The position numbers and the translations under genes were made by a program. From assembly GCA_964427155.1 (NCBI GenBank), contig CAYRSC010000022.1, forward strand, positions 1 through 54,005: DNA of 54,005 nucleotides. The letters run 5' to 3'. The first letter of the stretch is position 1; every line of letters starts with the position of its first letter. This document shows, piece after piece, positions 44,086 to 53,816 of the stretch. The notes beneath the pieces are model-generated. The model had not been told where the DNA came from and searched no databases. It was given only the letters and a program-made list of their open reading frames with translations. Origin of the DNA: Desulfothermus sp964427155 (GTDB lineage: Bacteria > Desulfobacterota > Desulfovibrionia > Desulfovibrionales > Desulfothermaceae).

Positions 44086-47000
44086 TAAAATTTAAGGTGG
44101 TGGAGATGGCTAGATTTTTAGGGGTACACCGAAATACTGTGACCAACTGGATAAAGAAGGGTACCCTCAAGGCAAGGCCCATTGTGGGTAGAAAGTATGT
44201 GATAGAGGAAGAGGAATTCAGGGCCTTTTGTGAAGAGAACAACATAGCCCCTGAGCTGGTGGATGAGTTTTTGGAAAAGAGCAGGGTAGAGGAGGGAGAG
44301 GTAAAGGATAAGATACTGGAAGATGTTCCTGTTATCTCTCCGCGCAAGGACCTGTCGGTGACAGATATAAGCAGAGATATGGTTGGGGAGAAGACAAAGA
44401 CCGTGGGCTCTGTCCTGGTGGTAGGTGGAGGCATAGCAGGGATTCAGGCGGTGCTTGACCTGGCAGATTCTGGATACTTTGTGCATCTTGTGGAGAAGAG
44501 TGCAGGCATTGGCGGAGTCATGGCACAGCTTGACAAGACCTTTCCCACCAATGACTGTGCCATGTGAATAATATCTCCCAAACTGGTCGAGGTCGGCCGG
44601 CACCTGAATGTAAATCTTCTTACCCTCTCTGAGGTAGTAGACATCTCTGGTCAGCCAGGGAACTTTCAGGTAAAGATAAAAAAACATCCCAGATATGTGG
44701 ATGTGGATAAATGTATTGCCTGTGGGCTATGTGCTCAGAAGTGTCCTAAAAAGGTGGATGATGAGTTTAACATGGGCCTTTCCAAGAGGAAGGCCATATA
44801 TATCAAATATGGTCAGTCTGTTCCCCTCAAATATGCCATAGATCCAGAAAATTGTATCTATCTTACCAGGGGAAAATGCAGGGCTTGTGAAAAGTTTTGT
44901 CCCACAGGGGCCATAAACTTTGAGGACAGGGAAGAGATAATTACCCTCAACGTGGGGGCCATTATAACTGCGCCAGGTTTTAAACCCTTTGATCCCTCCT
45001 CTCTGGACTCATACGCCTACACCCAGATACCCGATGTGGTTACAAGTCTGGAATATGAGAGGCTCCTTTCCGCAGGGGGCCCCTATCTGGGACATCTGGT
45101 GAGGCCCTCAGATGAACAGGAACCCCGAAAGATTGCCTGGATACAATGTGTGGGCTCCAGGGATATAAATAAGTGCTCAGCAGAATACTGCTCCAGTGTG
45201 TGTTGTATGTACGCCATTAAACAGGCCCTGGTCACCAGAGAACACCTAAGCTCCAATGATGTGGAAGAGGCCATCTTCTATATGGACATTCGGGCCCATG
45301 GAAAGGAATTTGAAAAGTACTATGAGGGGGCCAGGGAGAAGGGGCTGAAATTCATAAAGGCCAGGCCCCATACCCTTGAGCCAGGTAAGGATAATCGGGG
45401 GGTGGTGATAAGGTATGTGGACGAGGACGGTTCTCTAAGGGATGAATATTACGACATGGTGGTGTTGAGTATAGGGCTCTCTGCCCCAGAGGATGCCCCT
45501 GAACTTGCCCGTATCCTGGGATTTGAGCTCAACTCCTATGGATTTGCCCGCACCTCTTCCTTTAATGTGGTAGAGACCACCAGAAAGGGTATATTCGTAA
45601 CAGGGGCCTTTCAGGCCCCAAAGGACATTCCCCAGGCAGTTACAGAGGCCTCCACTGCTGCAGCAGAGGCCTCAAAGCTTTTGTCTGAGGTGAGGGGAAG
45701 TCTCACCAGGGAAAAGGTGTATCCCAGAGAGAGGGAGGTGGCGTGCGAGGAACCCAGGGTGGGGGTCTTTGTTTGTTCCTGTGGGATAAATATCGCCTCA
45801 GTGGTGGATGTAAATGAGCTGGTGGAGTATGCAAGGTCCCTTCCCCATGTGGAGTTTGTGGAGAACAACCTCTTTACCTGTTCCGCAGATACCCAGAGTC
45901 TTATTGTAGAGAAGATAAAGGAGCACAAATTGAACAGGATAGTGGTTGCCGCCTGCACCCCTCGCACCCATGAGCCGCTTTTTCAAGAGACATTGAAGGA
46001 TGCAGGACTAAACGAATTCCTTTTGGAGATGGCCAACATCAGGAATCAGAACTCCTGGGTCCATCAGGACAATCCCAAGGAAGCCACGGAAAAGGCCAAG
46101 GATCAGATCCGCATGGCAGTGGCAAAGGTGGTTCGCAATGAGCCCTTGCGACGTCAAAAGATAAAGGTAAATCAACGGGCCCTGGTAATTGGCGGTGGAG
46201 TGGCTGGTATGGTCTCTGCCCTTACCCTTGCGAATCTGGGCTATGACTGCGTAGTGGTGGAGAAGTCATCCACCTTGGGAGGAAATGCCTGGAACCTGGA
46301 TACTACCTATCTTGGAGAGAAGATAGTACCCTGGCTTCGCGCTCAGATCCACAGGGTGGAAAACCATCCCAGGATAGAGGTATTAAAAAATGCATCTCTA
46401 ACCAGTGTAAAGGGCTCCATTGGCAATTTTGAGGGAGAGATAAGGATTGGAGAGGAGACTCGTAACATGGGTTTTGGAGCGGTTATAGTGGCCACAGGGG
46501 CCAGGGAATACACACCAGTAGAATATCTCTACGGAGAAGATCCCCGTGTCCTTACCCACTTTGAGATGGAAGAGAGGCTCAAAAACCGGTCTCTGGAATT
46601 GAGGAAAGAGGGTGCAGTGGTCTTTATCCAGTGTGTGGGCTCCAGGGACGAAGAACGGCCCTATTGTAGCAGGGTCTGTTGTACCCATACCATGCTCCAG
46701 GCCCTGCGTATAAAGGAGATGATGCCAGAGAAAGAGGTTTTTGTGCTCTATAGGGATATACGCACCTATGGACTCAGGGAAAAGTTGTTTAAAAAGGCCA
46801 GGGATAAGGGGGTGGTATTTATAAGATATAGCCGTGATAGAAAACCAGATGTGATAAAAGAGGGAGAAGACCTGTTTGTGGAGATAACTGACCCCATCTC
46901 CCGTGTTCCCCTCAGGATATATACCTCCTACCTGTGTCTGGCCACCGCAGTGATCCCCAGAGGGGATACCTCTGTGATAGAGATGTTCAAACTCAGTAAG

Positions 47001-47435
47001 AACGAGGAAGGGTTTATAACCGAGGCCCATCCAAAGCTAAGACCTGTGGATGCCACCTCAGATGGGGTATTTTTGGCTGGTATGTGTCATTATCCAAAGC
47101 CATTGGATGAGTCCATTGCCCAGGCAAAGGCCGCGGCAGTGAGGGCCTCTGTAATCCTCTCTAGGGAATACATGGAGCTTGATGCCATAAAATCCTATGT
47201 AACAGAACGCTGTGATGGATGTGCCCTATGTGTGGATGTGTGTCCATATAATGCGTTGAGCCTTATAGAGATAGAGGATGTGGAGGGAGAAGTGAAAAGG
47301 CGTATCTCTGCAGACCCTGCCCTGTGCAAGGGATGTGGGCTGTGTGAGGCCACCTGTCCAAAGGGAGGAATCCTGGTGCATGGTTTCACCACAGAACAGA
47401 TAACCTCTCAGATAAAAACTCTTTTACCAGTCTAA
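44082..47435 (+). CDS. hdrA: HdrA-like bifurcating flavoprotein, Sec-containing, HTH-HdrA-HdrA fusion
   Basis: Read through TGA 44565-44567 as Sec162, the product has 1117 residues. Residues 1-55 are an excisionase/MerR-type helix-turn-helix (VVEMARFLGVHRNTVTNWIK, then KGTLKARPIVGRKYV). Unit one: FAD motif VLVVGGGIAGIQ (about 110-121), Sec in TFPTNDCAM-U-IISPKL, where canonical HdrA has Cys, [4Fe-4S] motifs at 211-222 and 258-274, and the EYCSSVCCMYA cysteine set. Unit two starts near 564 (VFVCSCGINIA); second Rossmann near 701 (LVIGGGVAGM) without the Cys/Sec motif; two ferredoxin clusters near 1045 and 1083. It should split or merge electrons between Hdr-type, H2 and ferredoxin partners. 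Start overlaps the protease gene (ATGA). Confidence 0.9.
44565..44600 (+). promoter_or_regulatory. UGA Sec codon and SECIS hairpin of hdrA
   Basis: After the TGA come 22 nt, then loop AGGT. Stem CTGGTCG (44583-44589) with CGGCCGG (44594-44600), seven pairs with two G-U. Confidence 0.82.
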
Positions 47436-47447
47436 GGAGTCTGAGTC

Positions 47448-47873
47448 ATGGGAGAGAACTTTGAACCTATTATTGTTGGTTTTTTATGTAATTGGTGTGC
47501 CTATGCAGGAGCGGACCTGGCCGGGGTATCCAGATTGCAATATCCCCCTAATATGAGACCCATCAGGGTGATGTGTTCCGGTATGGTCCCTCCAGAAGCA
47601 GTGGTGGAGGCCCTCAGGAGAGGGGCAGATGGTGTAATGGTGATGGGCTGACACCTGGGTGAGTGTCATTACCAGGATGGTAATCACAAAGCCCTTGCCC
47701 GCTCCAGGGCCATAGAAATAGCCCTTGAGGAGATGGGTATAAATCCCGAGCGATTCACGATCCAGTGGGTCTCTTCTGCTGAGGCCCCACGGTTTGCTGC
47801 ACTGGTGTCTGAGTTTGTGGAAAAGATAAAGGATATAGGCCCCAATCCCTTGAGAGAAAAGGCCAGAGGATAG
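47448..47873 (+). CDS. mvhD: MvhD-type hydrogenase iron-sulfur subunit, Sec-containing
   Basis: Read through TGA 47649-47651 as Sec68, 141 residues, the normal MvhD length. It binds a [2Fe-2S] cluster and links the hydrogenase to HdrA. FLCNWCAYAGADLAGVSRLQ and VMCSGMVPPE match the family, and GVMVMG-U-HLGECHY has Sec where MvhD normally has Cys (GCHxGxCHY); the methanogen VhuD protein has the same change. Start ATG follows hdrA by 12 nt. Confidence 0.9.
47649..47684 (+). promoter_or_regulatory. UGA Sec codon and SECIS hairpin of mvhD
   Basis: After the TGA come 22 nt, then loop AGGAT. Stem ATTACC (47668-47673) with GGTAAT (47679-47684), six perfect pairs. Confidence 0.85.
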
Positions 47874-47904
47874 TTTAATGTCAGTAATTGTTTTGGAGGA
47901 AGAT

Positions 47905-49224
47905 ATGACACAGGAACCATTGGTTGTTGGTAAGGGAAAGAGGAGTTTCTTTAAAGACAGGGTAATGGAACTCCTTCCAGAGGGGGGTAATTTAAACGCC
48001 TGTCTCACCTGTGGGGCTTGTTCCTCTGGCTGTCCTGCCTCAGGGCTTGAAGATATGGATCCCCGAAAGTTTTTAAGACTTGCGGCCCTGGGTATGGATG
48101 ACATTATCACATCCACCCCCTGGGTGTGGATGTGTTCCATGTGTCAGAGGTGTATTTATGTATGTCCCATGAAGATAGATATCCCCCAGCTCGTGTATTA
48201 TGCAAGACAGGCATGGCCCAGGGAAAAGAGGCCCACTGGGATATTAAAGTCCTGTGATGTGGCCTTAAAACACGATACCTGTAGTGCCATGGGTGCCTCA
48301 GAAGAGGACTTTCAGTTTGTGGTGGAGGACGTTCTGGAGGAATATCGTTCCACCCAGCCAGAGTTTGCAGAGATGGAGGCCCCGGTGAACAAGAAGGGCG
48401 CAGAATTCTTTTTGAATCAGAACTCCAGGGAGCCAGTTACAGAACCAGATGAGATGGTTCCCCTCTGGAAGATACTTCACTTGGTGGGGGCAGATTGGAC
48501 CTATGGTACAAAGGGATGGGCCGCAGAGAATTATTGTATGTTTCTCGCTGATGACGAGGCATGGGAAAAGATAGTGAGGACCAAGGCAAAGGCAGTGGAG
48601 GAACTGGGATGCAGGGTCTGGCTCAACACAGAGTGAGGCCACGAACTCTTTGCAGTCCGGGCCGGACTGAAGAAATTCAATATTCCTTATAACTTTGAGA
48701 TACGCTCCATCATTGAGTACTATGCCATGTGGATAAGGGAGGGGAAACTGAAGGTCTCCTCTGACTGGAATAAGGACCTCAAGATAAAGTTTACAGTGCA
48801 GGATCCCTGTCAGCTTGTGAGAAAGAGCTTTGGAGATAGGGTTGCGGAGGATTTGAGATTCGTCATCAGGGCATGTGTGGGAGAGGAGAACTTTGTGGAT
48901 ATGTATCCCAACAGGTCCAACAACTATTGCTGCGGAGGTGGTGGAGGATACCTACAGTCTGGATATACCAATGCCAGAAGATACTATGGGAGACTCAAGG
49001 CCAGACAGATACTGGATACTGGTGCCACTTATTGTATAACCCCCTGTCATAATTGTCATGCCCAGATACATGACCTGAGTGAACAATATGACCACAGCTG
49101 GAATACAGTTCATCTATGGACCATTATCTGTCTCTCCCTTGGAATTCTGGGTCCCAATGAGAGAGAATATCTGGGTGAGGACCTCAAGGATGTATGGGTC
49201 TTTCATCCTGAGTCCGCCATGTAA
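47905..49224 (+). CDS. HdrD/DsrK-like Fe-S protein with CCG domain, Sec-containing
   Basis: Read through TGA 48634-48636 as Sec244, 439 residues. An HdrC-like N part has two [4Fe-4S] motifs (CLTCGACSSGCPASG, CSMCQRCIYVCPMKID). The C part is one HdrB/HdrD-type CCG domain: NTE-U-GHELFAVRAGL, DPCQLVRKSFG, NYCCGGGGGYLQSG and TPCHNCHAQI. The Sec replaces the Cys of the ECGH motif, expected to be a cluster or catalytic ligand. It may reduce a disulfide or pass electrons to another carrier, like HdrBC, TmcB or DsrK. The ATG at 47905 has GGAGGA upstream; an ATG at 47878 is also open. It follows mvhD. Confidence 0.88.
48634..48669 (+). promoter_or_regulatory. UGA Sec codon and SECIS hairpin of the HdrD-like gene
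   Basis: After the TGA come 22 nt, then loop GGGCC. Stem CAGTCC (48653-48658) with GGACTG (48664-48669), six perfect pairs. Confidence 0.87.
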
Positions 49225-49274
49225 ATAACCTCAAGGGGGGCGCGACCCTCCTGAGTTGTCTTTTAGGAGGAGTT

Positions 49275-50387
49275 ATGAAGACGTTTTTTAACCTGGTCCA
49301 GGAGATCCAAAAGACCGGAAGGTGTCATCATTGCGGCACATGTGTGGCCTTTTGTGATGCCCTTAATTATGGTGCCCTGGAGCTGGATGAAGAGGGTATC
49401 CCAAGGTATAAGGATGTGAATAAGTGCATTGAGTGTGGTCTGTGCTATTCCATCTGTCCAGAGGTCCATGAGATGGATGAGGAGATAAAAAAGAGGCTTG
49501 CATGGAGTGAGCCCATTGGTCGGGTAATAAGCGTGAGGTCAGTGCGCGCCGTGGATGAAGAGATAAGGAAAAGGGCAACAGATGGAGGTGCGGTTACGGC
49601 CCTGCTTTTGTATCTCTTTGATACAGGGCAGATAAATGGGGCAATAGTTGCCAGAAAAACAGGTCCCTATGAGCGGATGCCTCACCTTGCCACATCCCGG
49701 GAAGAGATAATTGAGGCGGCAGGGTTCTTTTTTGAGACCTCTCATGGGATCCATGGCTTTTCCAAACAGTATTCTGAGAGTGCTACAGTGGAGGCATTTA
49801 ATACCTTGAGGCAAAAGGGACTCACCAGGGTGGCCCTTGTTGCCACTCCGTGTCAGATATTTGCTTTTAGAAAGATGGAGGCCCTTGGGGTGGTACCCTC
49901 AGAATCCATAAAGTTTGCCCTTGGTCTCTTTTGTTCAGGAAATTTTATCTTCAATGAGGAAAACAGGCAGAAGATGGCAAAGATAGGGGAATTTTCCTGG
50001 GATGAGGTGGAGAAGATAAATATCAAACAGGACCTTATTGTCCATCTAGCAGGGGGAGAGGTAAGACACATTCCTCTCCAGGATCTGGATTTTATGAAGA
50101 AGTATGCCTGTAAGATGTGTCTGGACTATACTGCGCAATATGCGGATCTCTCCTTTGGGGGATTGGGTTCTGAAGATGGATGGACCACAGTACTTGCCCG
50201 CACCCCTGTGGGGAGGGCCGCTCTTGAGGCCGCCATATCCAATACCCTGGAGGAATTCTCCTATAAAGAGAAACCCAATATGGTAACAGAGATCATTCAC
50301 CAGATATATGAGGCATCTGCCAGGAAACGCAAGGGTGCCAGAGAGAGACTCAGGCAGATGAAGAGGTCTGTGACTGTAAAGATATAA
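49275..50387 (+). CDS. frhB: FrhB/FdhB family Fe-S flavoprotein (F420-hydrogenase beta subunit-like)
   Basis: A 370-residue FrhB-type subunit. Ferredoxin motifs RCHHCGTCVAFCDAL and KCIECGLCYSICPEV lead, then the FrhB_FdhB fold: ATDGGAVTALLLYLF, ATPCQIFAFRKME, LGLFCSGNF, and the KYACKMCLDYTAQYADLSFGG Cys set. In methanogens it binds FAD and reduces F420; bacterial homologues use ferredoxin, NAD(P) or F420-like carriers, which cannot be decided here. AGGAGGAG precedes the ATG. It sits between the HdrD-like gene and mvhG, so it likely plugs an extra electron acceptor into the complex. Confidence 0.88.
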   Translation: MKTFFNLVQEIQKTGRCHHCGTCVAFCDALNYGALELDEEGIPRYKDVNKCIECGLCYSICPEVHEMDEEIKKRLAWSEPIGRVISVRSVRAVDEEIRKRATDGGAVTALLLYLFDTGQINGAIVARKTGPYERMPHLATSREEIIEAAGFFFETSHGIHGFSKQYSESATVEAFNTLRQKGLTRVALVATPCQIFAFRKMEALGVVPSESIKFALGLFCSGNFIFNEENRQKMAKIGEFSWDEVEKINIKQDLIVHLAGGEVRHIPLQDLDFMKKYACKMCLDYTAQYADLSFGGLGSEDGWTTVLARTPVGRAALEAAISNTLEEFSYKEKPNMVTEIIHQIYEASARKRKGARERLRQMKRSVTVKI

Positions 50388-50415
50388 TGGGAGGAATCCC
50401 AGAAAGGGAGGAAAT

Positions 50416-51345
50416 ATGAGCGTTAAGGTAGTAAGTGAATGGTTAAATGCCTGCTCAGGCTGTGAGATAGCCATTGTGGATATGGGAATGAGGCTCCTCA
50501 CTGTCCTGGAGAAGATAGAATTTGTTCATATCCCTGTACTCATGGACCATAAGTATTATGGACAGAAGGGGGAGAGGAAAGAACTGGAGATACCCGCGGC
50601 TGATGTGGGTATTATCTCTGGTTCCATCAGGAATGAGGAGCACAGGGAGATAGCCAGGGAGATAAGGAAAAAATGCAACATAGTTATTGCCCTGGGCACC
50701 TGTGCCACCCACGGTGGTATCCCTGCCCTGTGTAATTCATATACCACAGCAGATACCCTGAAGAGATATTATTCCACTGAGACCACAGATGAGGTGGAGG
50801 AGTATCCCTCCCAGGGACTGCCTCCCCTGCTGGATTACTGTTATGCCCTGGATGAGGAGATAGAGGTGGACCTATATTTTCCTGGATGTCCCCCCCATCC
50901 TGACCTTATCTTCAAGGGACTTTCCTCCCTGCTTGAAGGGGGAAGTGTGAGCCTTCCTGAAAAAAGTGTATGTGATATGTGCCCCACAAAGAGGATGGGC
51001 AAAGGGAGTGTAAAGACCCTGAAGAGGTTTTTAAGGACTCCTGAGGATATGGCCTTTGATAGGCCCTTGAACGAGATGAGGTGTTTTTTGGAACAGGGGT
51101 ATCTGTGCCTTGGACCTGTTACCAGGGCAGGATGTGGGGGAGATGGGCAGGTCCCCAGGTGTATCTCCGCCAGGGTCCCCTGTAGGGGGTGCAATGGGCC
51201 AGTAAAACATGATGGCAATCAGATGCTGGATATGCTTGCTGCCCTGGCCTCAAATGGAATTGATATAGACTCCATACCGGAATTTGCATCCCTCAATAGA
51301 TTCTGTGGAGGCCATGGAAACCTGAGACCAAAATTAAACCTTTAG
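50416..51345 (+). CDS. mvhG: [NiFe]-hydrogenase small subunit, MvhG type
   Basis: A 309-residue small subunit of group 3c hydrogenase with three Fe-S clusters. Cys motifs are WLNACSGCEIAIVDMG, ALGTCATHGGIPALC, FPGCPPHPDL, VCDMCPTKR, YLCLGPVTRAGCGG and VPCRGCNGPV. GGGAGG is upstream of the ATG. It passes electrons from MvhA to MvhD. Next to mvhA at the end of the operon. Confidence 0.93.
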   Translation: MSVKVVSEWLNACSGCEIAIVDMGMRLLTVLEKIEFVHIPVLMDHKYYGQKGERKELEIPAADVGIISGSIRNEEHREIAREIRKKCNIVIALGTCATHGGIPALCNSYTTADTLKRYYSTETTDEVEEYPSQGLPPLLDYCYALDEEIEVDLYFPGCPPHPDLIFKGLSSLLEGGSVSLPEKSVCDMCPTKRMGKGSVKTLKRFLRTPEDMAFDRPLNEMRCFLEQGYLCLGPVTRAGCGGDGQVPRCISARVPCRGCNGPVKHDGNQMLDMLAALASNGIDIDSIPEFASLNRFCGGHGNLRPKLNL

Positions 51346-51358
51346 GAGGCAGAGATAT

Positions 51359-52804
51359 ATGGGAAGAGTCATAAATATATCCCCTATAACCAGGGTAGAG
51401 GGACATGCCTCCATTGTAATCCATCTGGACGACAATGGTAATGTGAGTGACTGCCGTGTACATTTTATGTCCCTCAGGGGATTTGAGAAGTTTGTGGAAG
51501 GAAAGCCAGCAGAGGAGTTGCCCAGGATAGTGAATCGGATATGTGGGATCTGTCCCTGGCATCACCACCTTGCGTCCAACAAGGCGGTGGATAGGTGCTT
51601 TGGGGTTACTCCACCTCCTGCGGGTCAAAGATTAAGGGAACTTATGCAGATCATCTCTCATGCTGAGGACAAGCTCCTGCACTTTTTCTTCCTGGCTGCA
51701 GCAGACTTTGTGATTGGACCAGATAGTGACTACTCTGTTAGGAATGTTATTGGGATAGTGAAGGCAAACCCTGACCTTGCCAGAAGGGTTGTGGAGATGC
51801 GTTTTAAGGCAAAGATGATACTGGAGAAGTTTGCGGGTAAGGCCATTCATCCTGTGGCAGGTGTAGTGGGTGGGTTTGCCAAGCCCATGACTCCCCAGGA
51901 GAGGGAAGAGATAAGGACGGCCATGCAGGAGATCCTGGACTTTGCGCTATTTACCATTGATTTTGCCAAGAAGGACCTCTTTCCCCCCTACCTGGATCTT
52001 ATTGAGAAGGTGGGGGTGATAAGGACTGGTTTCATTGGAACTGTGGATGAGAATGGTTCCCTTAACCTCTATGATGGAAATCTCAGGATAATGAGACCAG
52101 ATGGGAGCTATACAGACTTTGATCCCCAAGATTACACTGATTATATAGGGGAGCATGTGGAACCCTATTCCTATGGAAAGATGCCCTACGCCAGGTTCTG
52201 GAATGAGGGATTTTCCCTGGACCTGGAGAATCCAAGGGGTATATATCGTTCTAACTGTCTCGCGCGTATAAATGTTGCAGATTATATAAATACCCCCAAG
52301 GCCCAGGCAGAGATGGAGGAATTCAGGGATCGCTTTGGAAGGCCTGCACAGGCCACCCTTTTGTACCACTGGGCAAGGCTCATTGAGGAGATATATGCCT
52401 GTGAAAGGGCCCTTGAGATACTGGATGATGAGGAGATCCTGAGTGATAATATACGCACTCCTGCTCAACCCCGGGCAGGGAGGGGGGTTGGATGTGTAGA
52501 GGCGCCCAGAGGGACCCTTATCCATGACTATACTACAGATGAGAAGGGGCTCATTGTTAGGGCAAACATGATAGTTGGTACCACTCACAACCTTGGTCCC
52601 ATAAATCTGAGTGTAAAACAAGCGGCCACACAACTCATAAGGGATGGCAGGGTGGATGAAGGGATATTGAATAAGGTGGAGATGGCAGTAAGGGCCTATG
52701 ATCCGTGAATCTCCTGTGCCACCCACCGCCTGGACGGCGGTATCCCTGTGTCCCTTTCCATATACGACAGCAGGGGCAATCTTGTATCTTCAATGAAGAA
52801 TTGA
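51359..52804 (+). CDS. mvhA: [NiFeSe]-hydrogenase large subunit, MvhA type
   Basis: Read through TGA 52706-52708 as Sec450, 481 residues. The N-terminal nickel motif is RICGICPWHHH with SPITRVEGH upstream. The C-terminal motif is YDP-U-ISCATH, with Sec at the first nickel ligand of DPCxxC, as in VhuU of methanogens and bacterial NiFeSe enzymes. After the His, 25 residues remain (from RLDGG to SSMKN), probably removed by the protease at the operon start. Stopping at the UGA would lose the nickel site, so the reading is strongly favoured. Group 3c, cytoplasmic. Confidence 0.95.
52706..52741 (+). promoter_or_regulatory. UGA Sec codon and SECIS hairpin of mvhA
   Basis: After the TGA come 22 nt, then loop TGGAC. 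Stem ACCGCC (52725-52730) with GGCGGT (52736-52741), six perfect pairs. Confidence 0.88.
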
Positions 52805-52836
52805 GTAAGAGGGGGGCATCCCCTCTTACCCCTTTT
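52805..52836. terminator. Terminator at end of the hydrogenase operon
   Basis: GTAAGAGGGG (52805-52814) pairs with CCCCTCTTAC (52820-52829), ten pairs, 5-nt loop, then CCCTTTT. It lies between convergent mvhA and the dehydrogenase gene and may serve both. Confidence 0.75.
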
Positions 52837-52841
52837 GTGTC

Positions 52842-53681
52842 TCACCTGCTCAGTAGCCTACCGAGGATATCTCGCGTATAGATAAGGTGAATGAATTTAT
52901 AAAATCCCTGGGGACATATCCTTTTCATCCACCACAGTACCTTTCCATCTATCTGGGGAATTACATAGAGACGATTTTTTTCAATTCCCTTGATGGTGGC
53001 CCTACTTATGTCTTCTACAGAGCAAAGTGCCTTTTCAAAAAATGAACGGGCCATCCTTTTTTGTCGCTCGTCTCCCCATCTTGCGCCATTCATAAGGTTT
53101 GTCTTAAAAAAGGTGGGACATATACAAGTGACTCCAATTCCATGTCTTCCCGCTTCAGTCCTCAGGGTCTCGGATAGGGAAATAACCCCTGCCTTTGCAA
53201 TGTTGTAGGGACCCATTTCAGCAAGAGATACTATACCTGCGGAAGATGCAATGTTTACAATATGACCAGCACCCTGCCTTTTCAATATGGGAAGAAATCT
53301 CTTACATCCCAGGATGGCCCCCATGAGGTTTATGGAAAATATCCACTGATAGTCCTCCACCTTTATCTTGTCTATCTCTCCTGCCACAATCACCCCTGCA
53401 TTATTTATGAGGATATCTATCCCTCCAAAACGCCTTTCTGTCTCATTTCCATAGCTCACTACATCTTCCCACCTAGAGACATCACACCTTACACAGAACC
53501 CATCTCCCCCTCTCTCCTTTACCATTTCCAGGGTCTCACATACTGCATCTTCCCTTACGTCACAAAGGGCAACCTTCCATCCATAACTACCAAAATCCAG
53601 GGCAAGCTGTCTTCCCAATCCGCTTCCTGCCCCTGTGATTGCCACCCTCCTTTGAGGAAACCTCTTTATTAGTTTTTTCAT
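52842..53681 (-). CDS. Short-chain dehydrogenase/reductase (SDR)
   Basis: A 279-residue classical SDR. Cofactor motif TGAGSGLGR (about 16-24), DILINNAGV, the catalytic NIASSAG Ser and YNIAK Tyr/Lys are all visible. It oxidises or reduces a hydroxyl group with NAD(P). AAGGA precedes the ATG. The C-terminal part beyond the core (about residues 220-279) is long and basic. It faces the hydrogenase operon; no functional link is evident. Confidence 0.9.
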   Translation of the reverse strand: MKKLIKRFPQRRVAITGAGSGLGRQLALDFGSYGWKVALCDVREDAVCETLEMVKERGGDGFCVRCDVSRWEDVVSYGNETERRFGGIDILINNAGVIVAGEIDKIKVEDYQWIFSINLMGAILGCKRFLPILKRQGAGHIVNIASSAGIVSLAEMGPYNIAKAGVISLSETLRTEAGRHGIGVTCICPTFFKTNLMNGARWGDERQKRMARSFFEKALCSVEDISRATIKGIEKNRLYVIPQIDGKVLWWMKRICPQGFYKFIHLIYTRDILGRLLSR

Positions 53682-53816
53682 CCCCTTTCATCCTTGGTTT
53701 AGTTTTTATCTTAACGTTATAAGGATACCTGCTGGCCGGATACCCCTCTCTATCTCCCCCCTTCCCCCTGTGTCAATATCACTTTCCTGGTCTCATATAA
53801 AATTTATTCCTTCCCC

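Noticed and set aside
46398..47030. Minus-strand frame of 210 codons inside hdrA
   Set aside because: Antisense to conserved HdrA sequence with no recognisable domain.
47652..47676. Alternative mvhD hairpin CCTGG/CCAGG starting 2 nt after the UGA
   Set aside because: Its loop is wide and its distance differs from the others, while the ATTACC-AGGAT-GGTAAT hairpin fits the 22-nt rule exactly.
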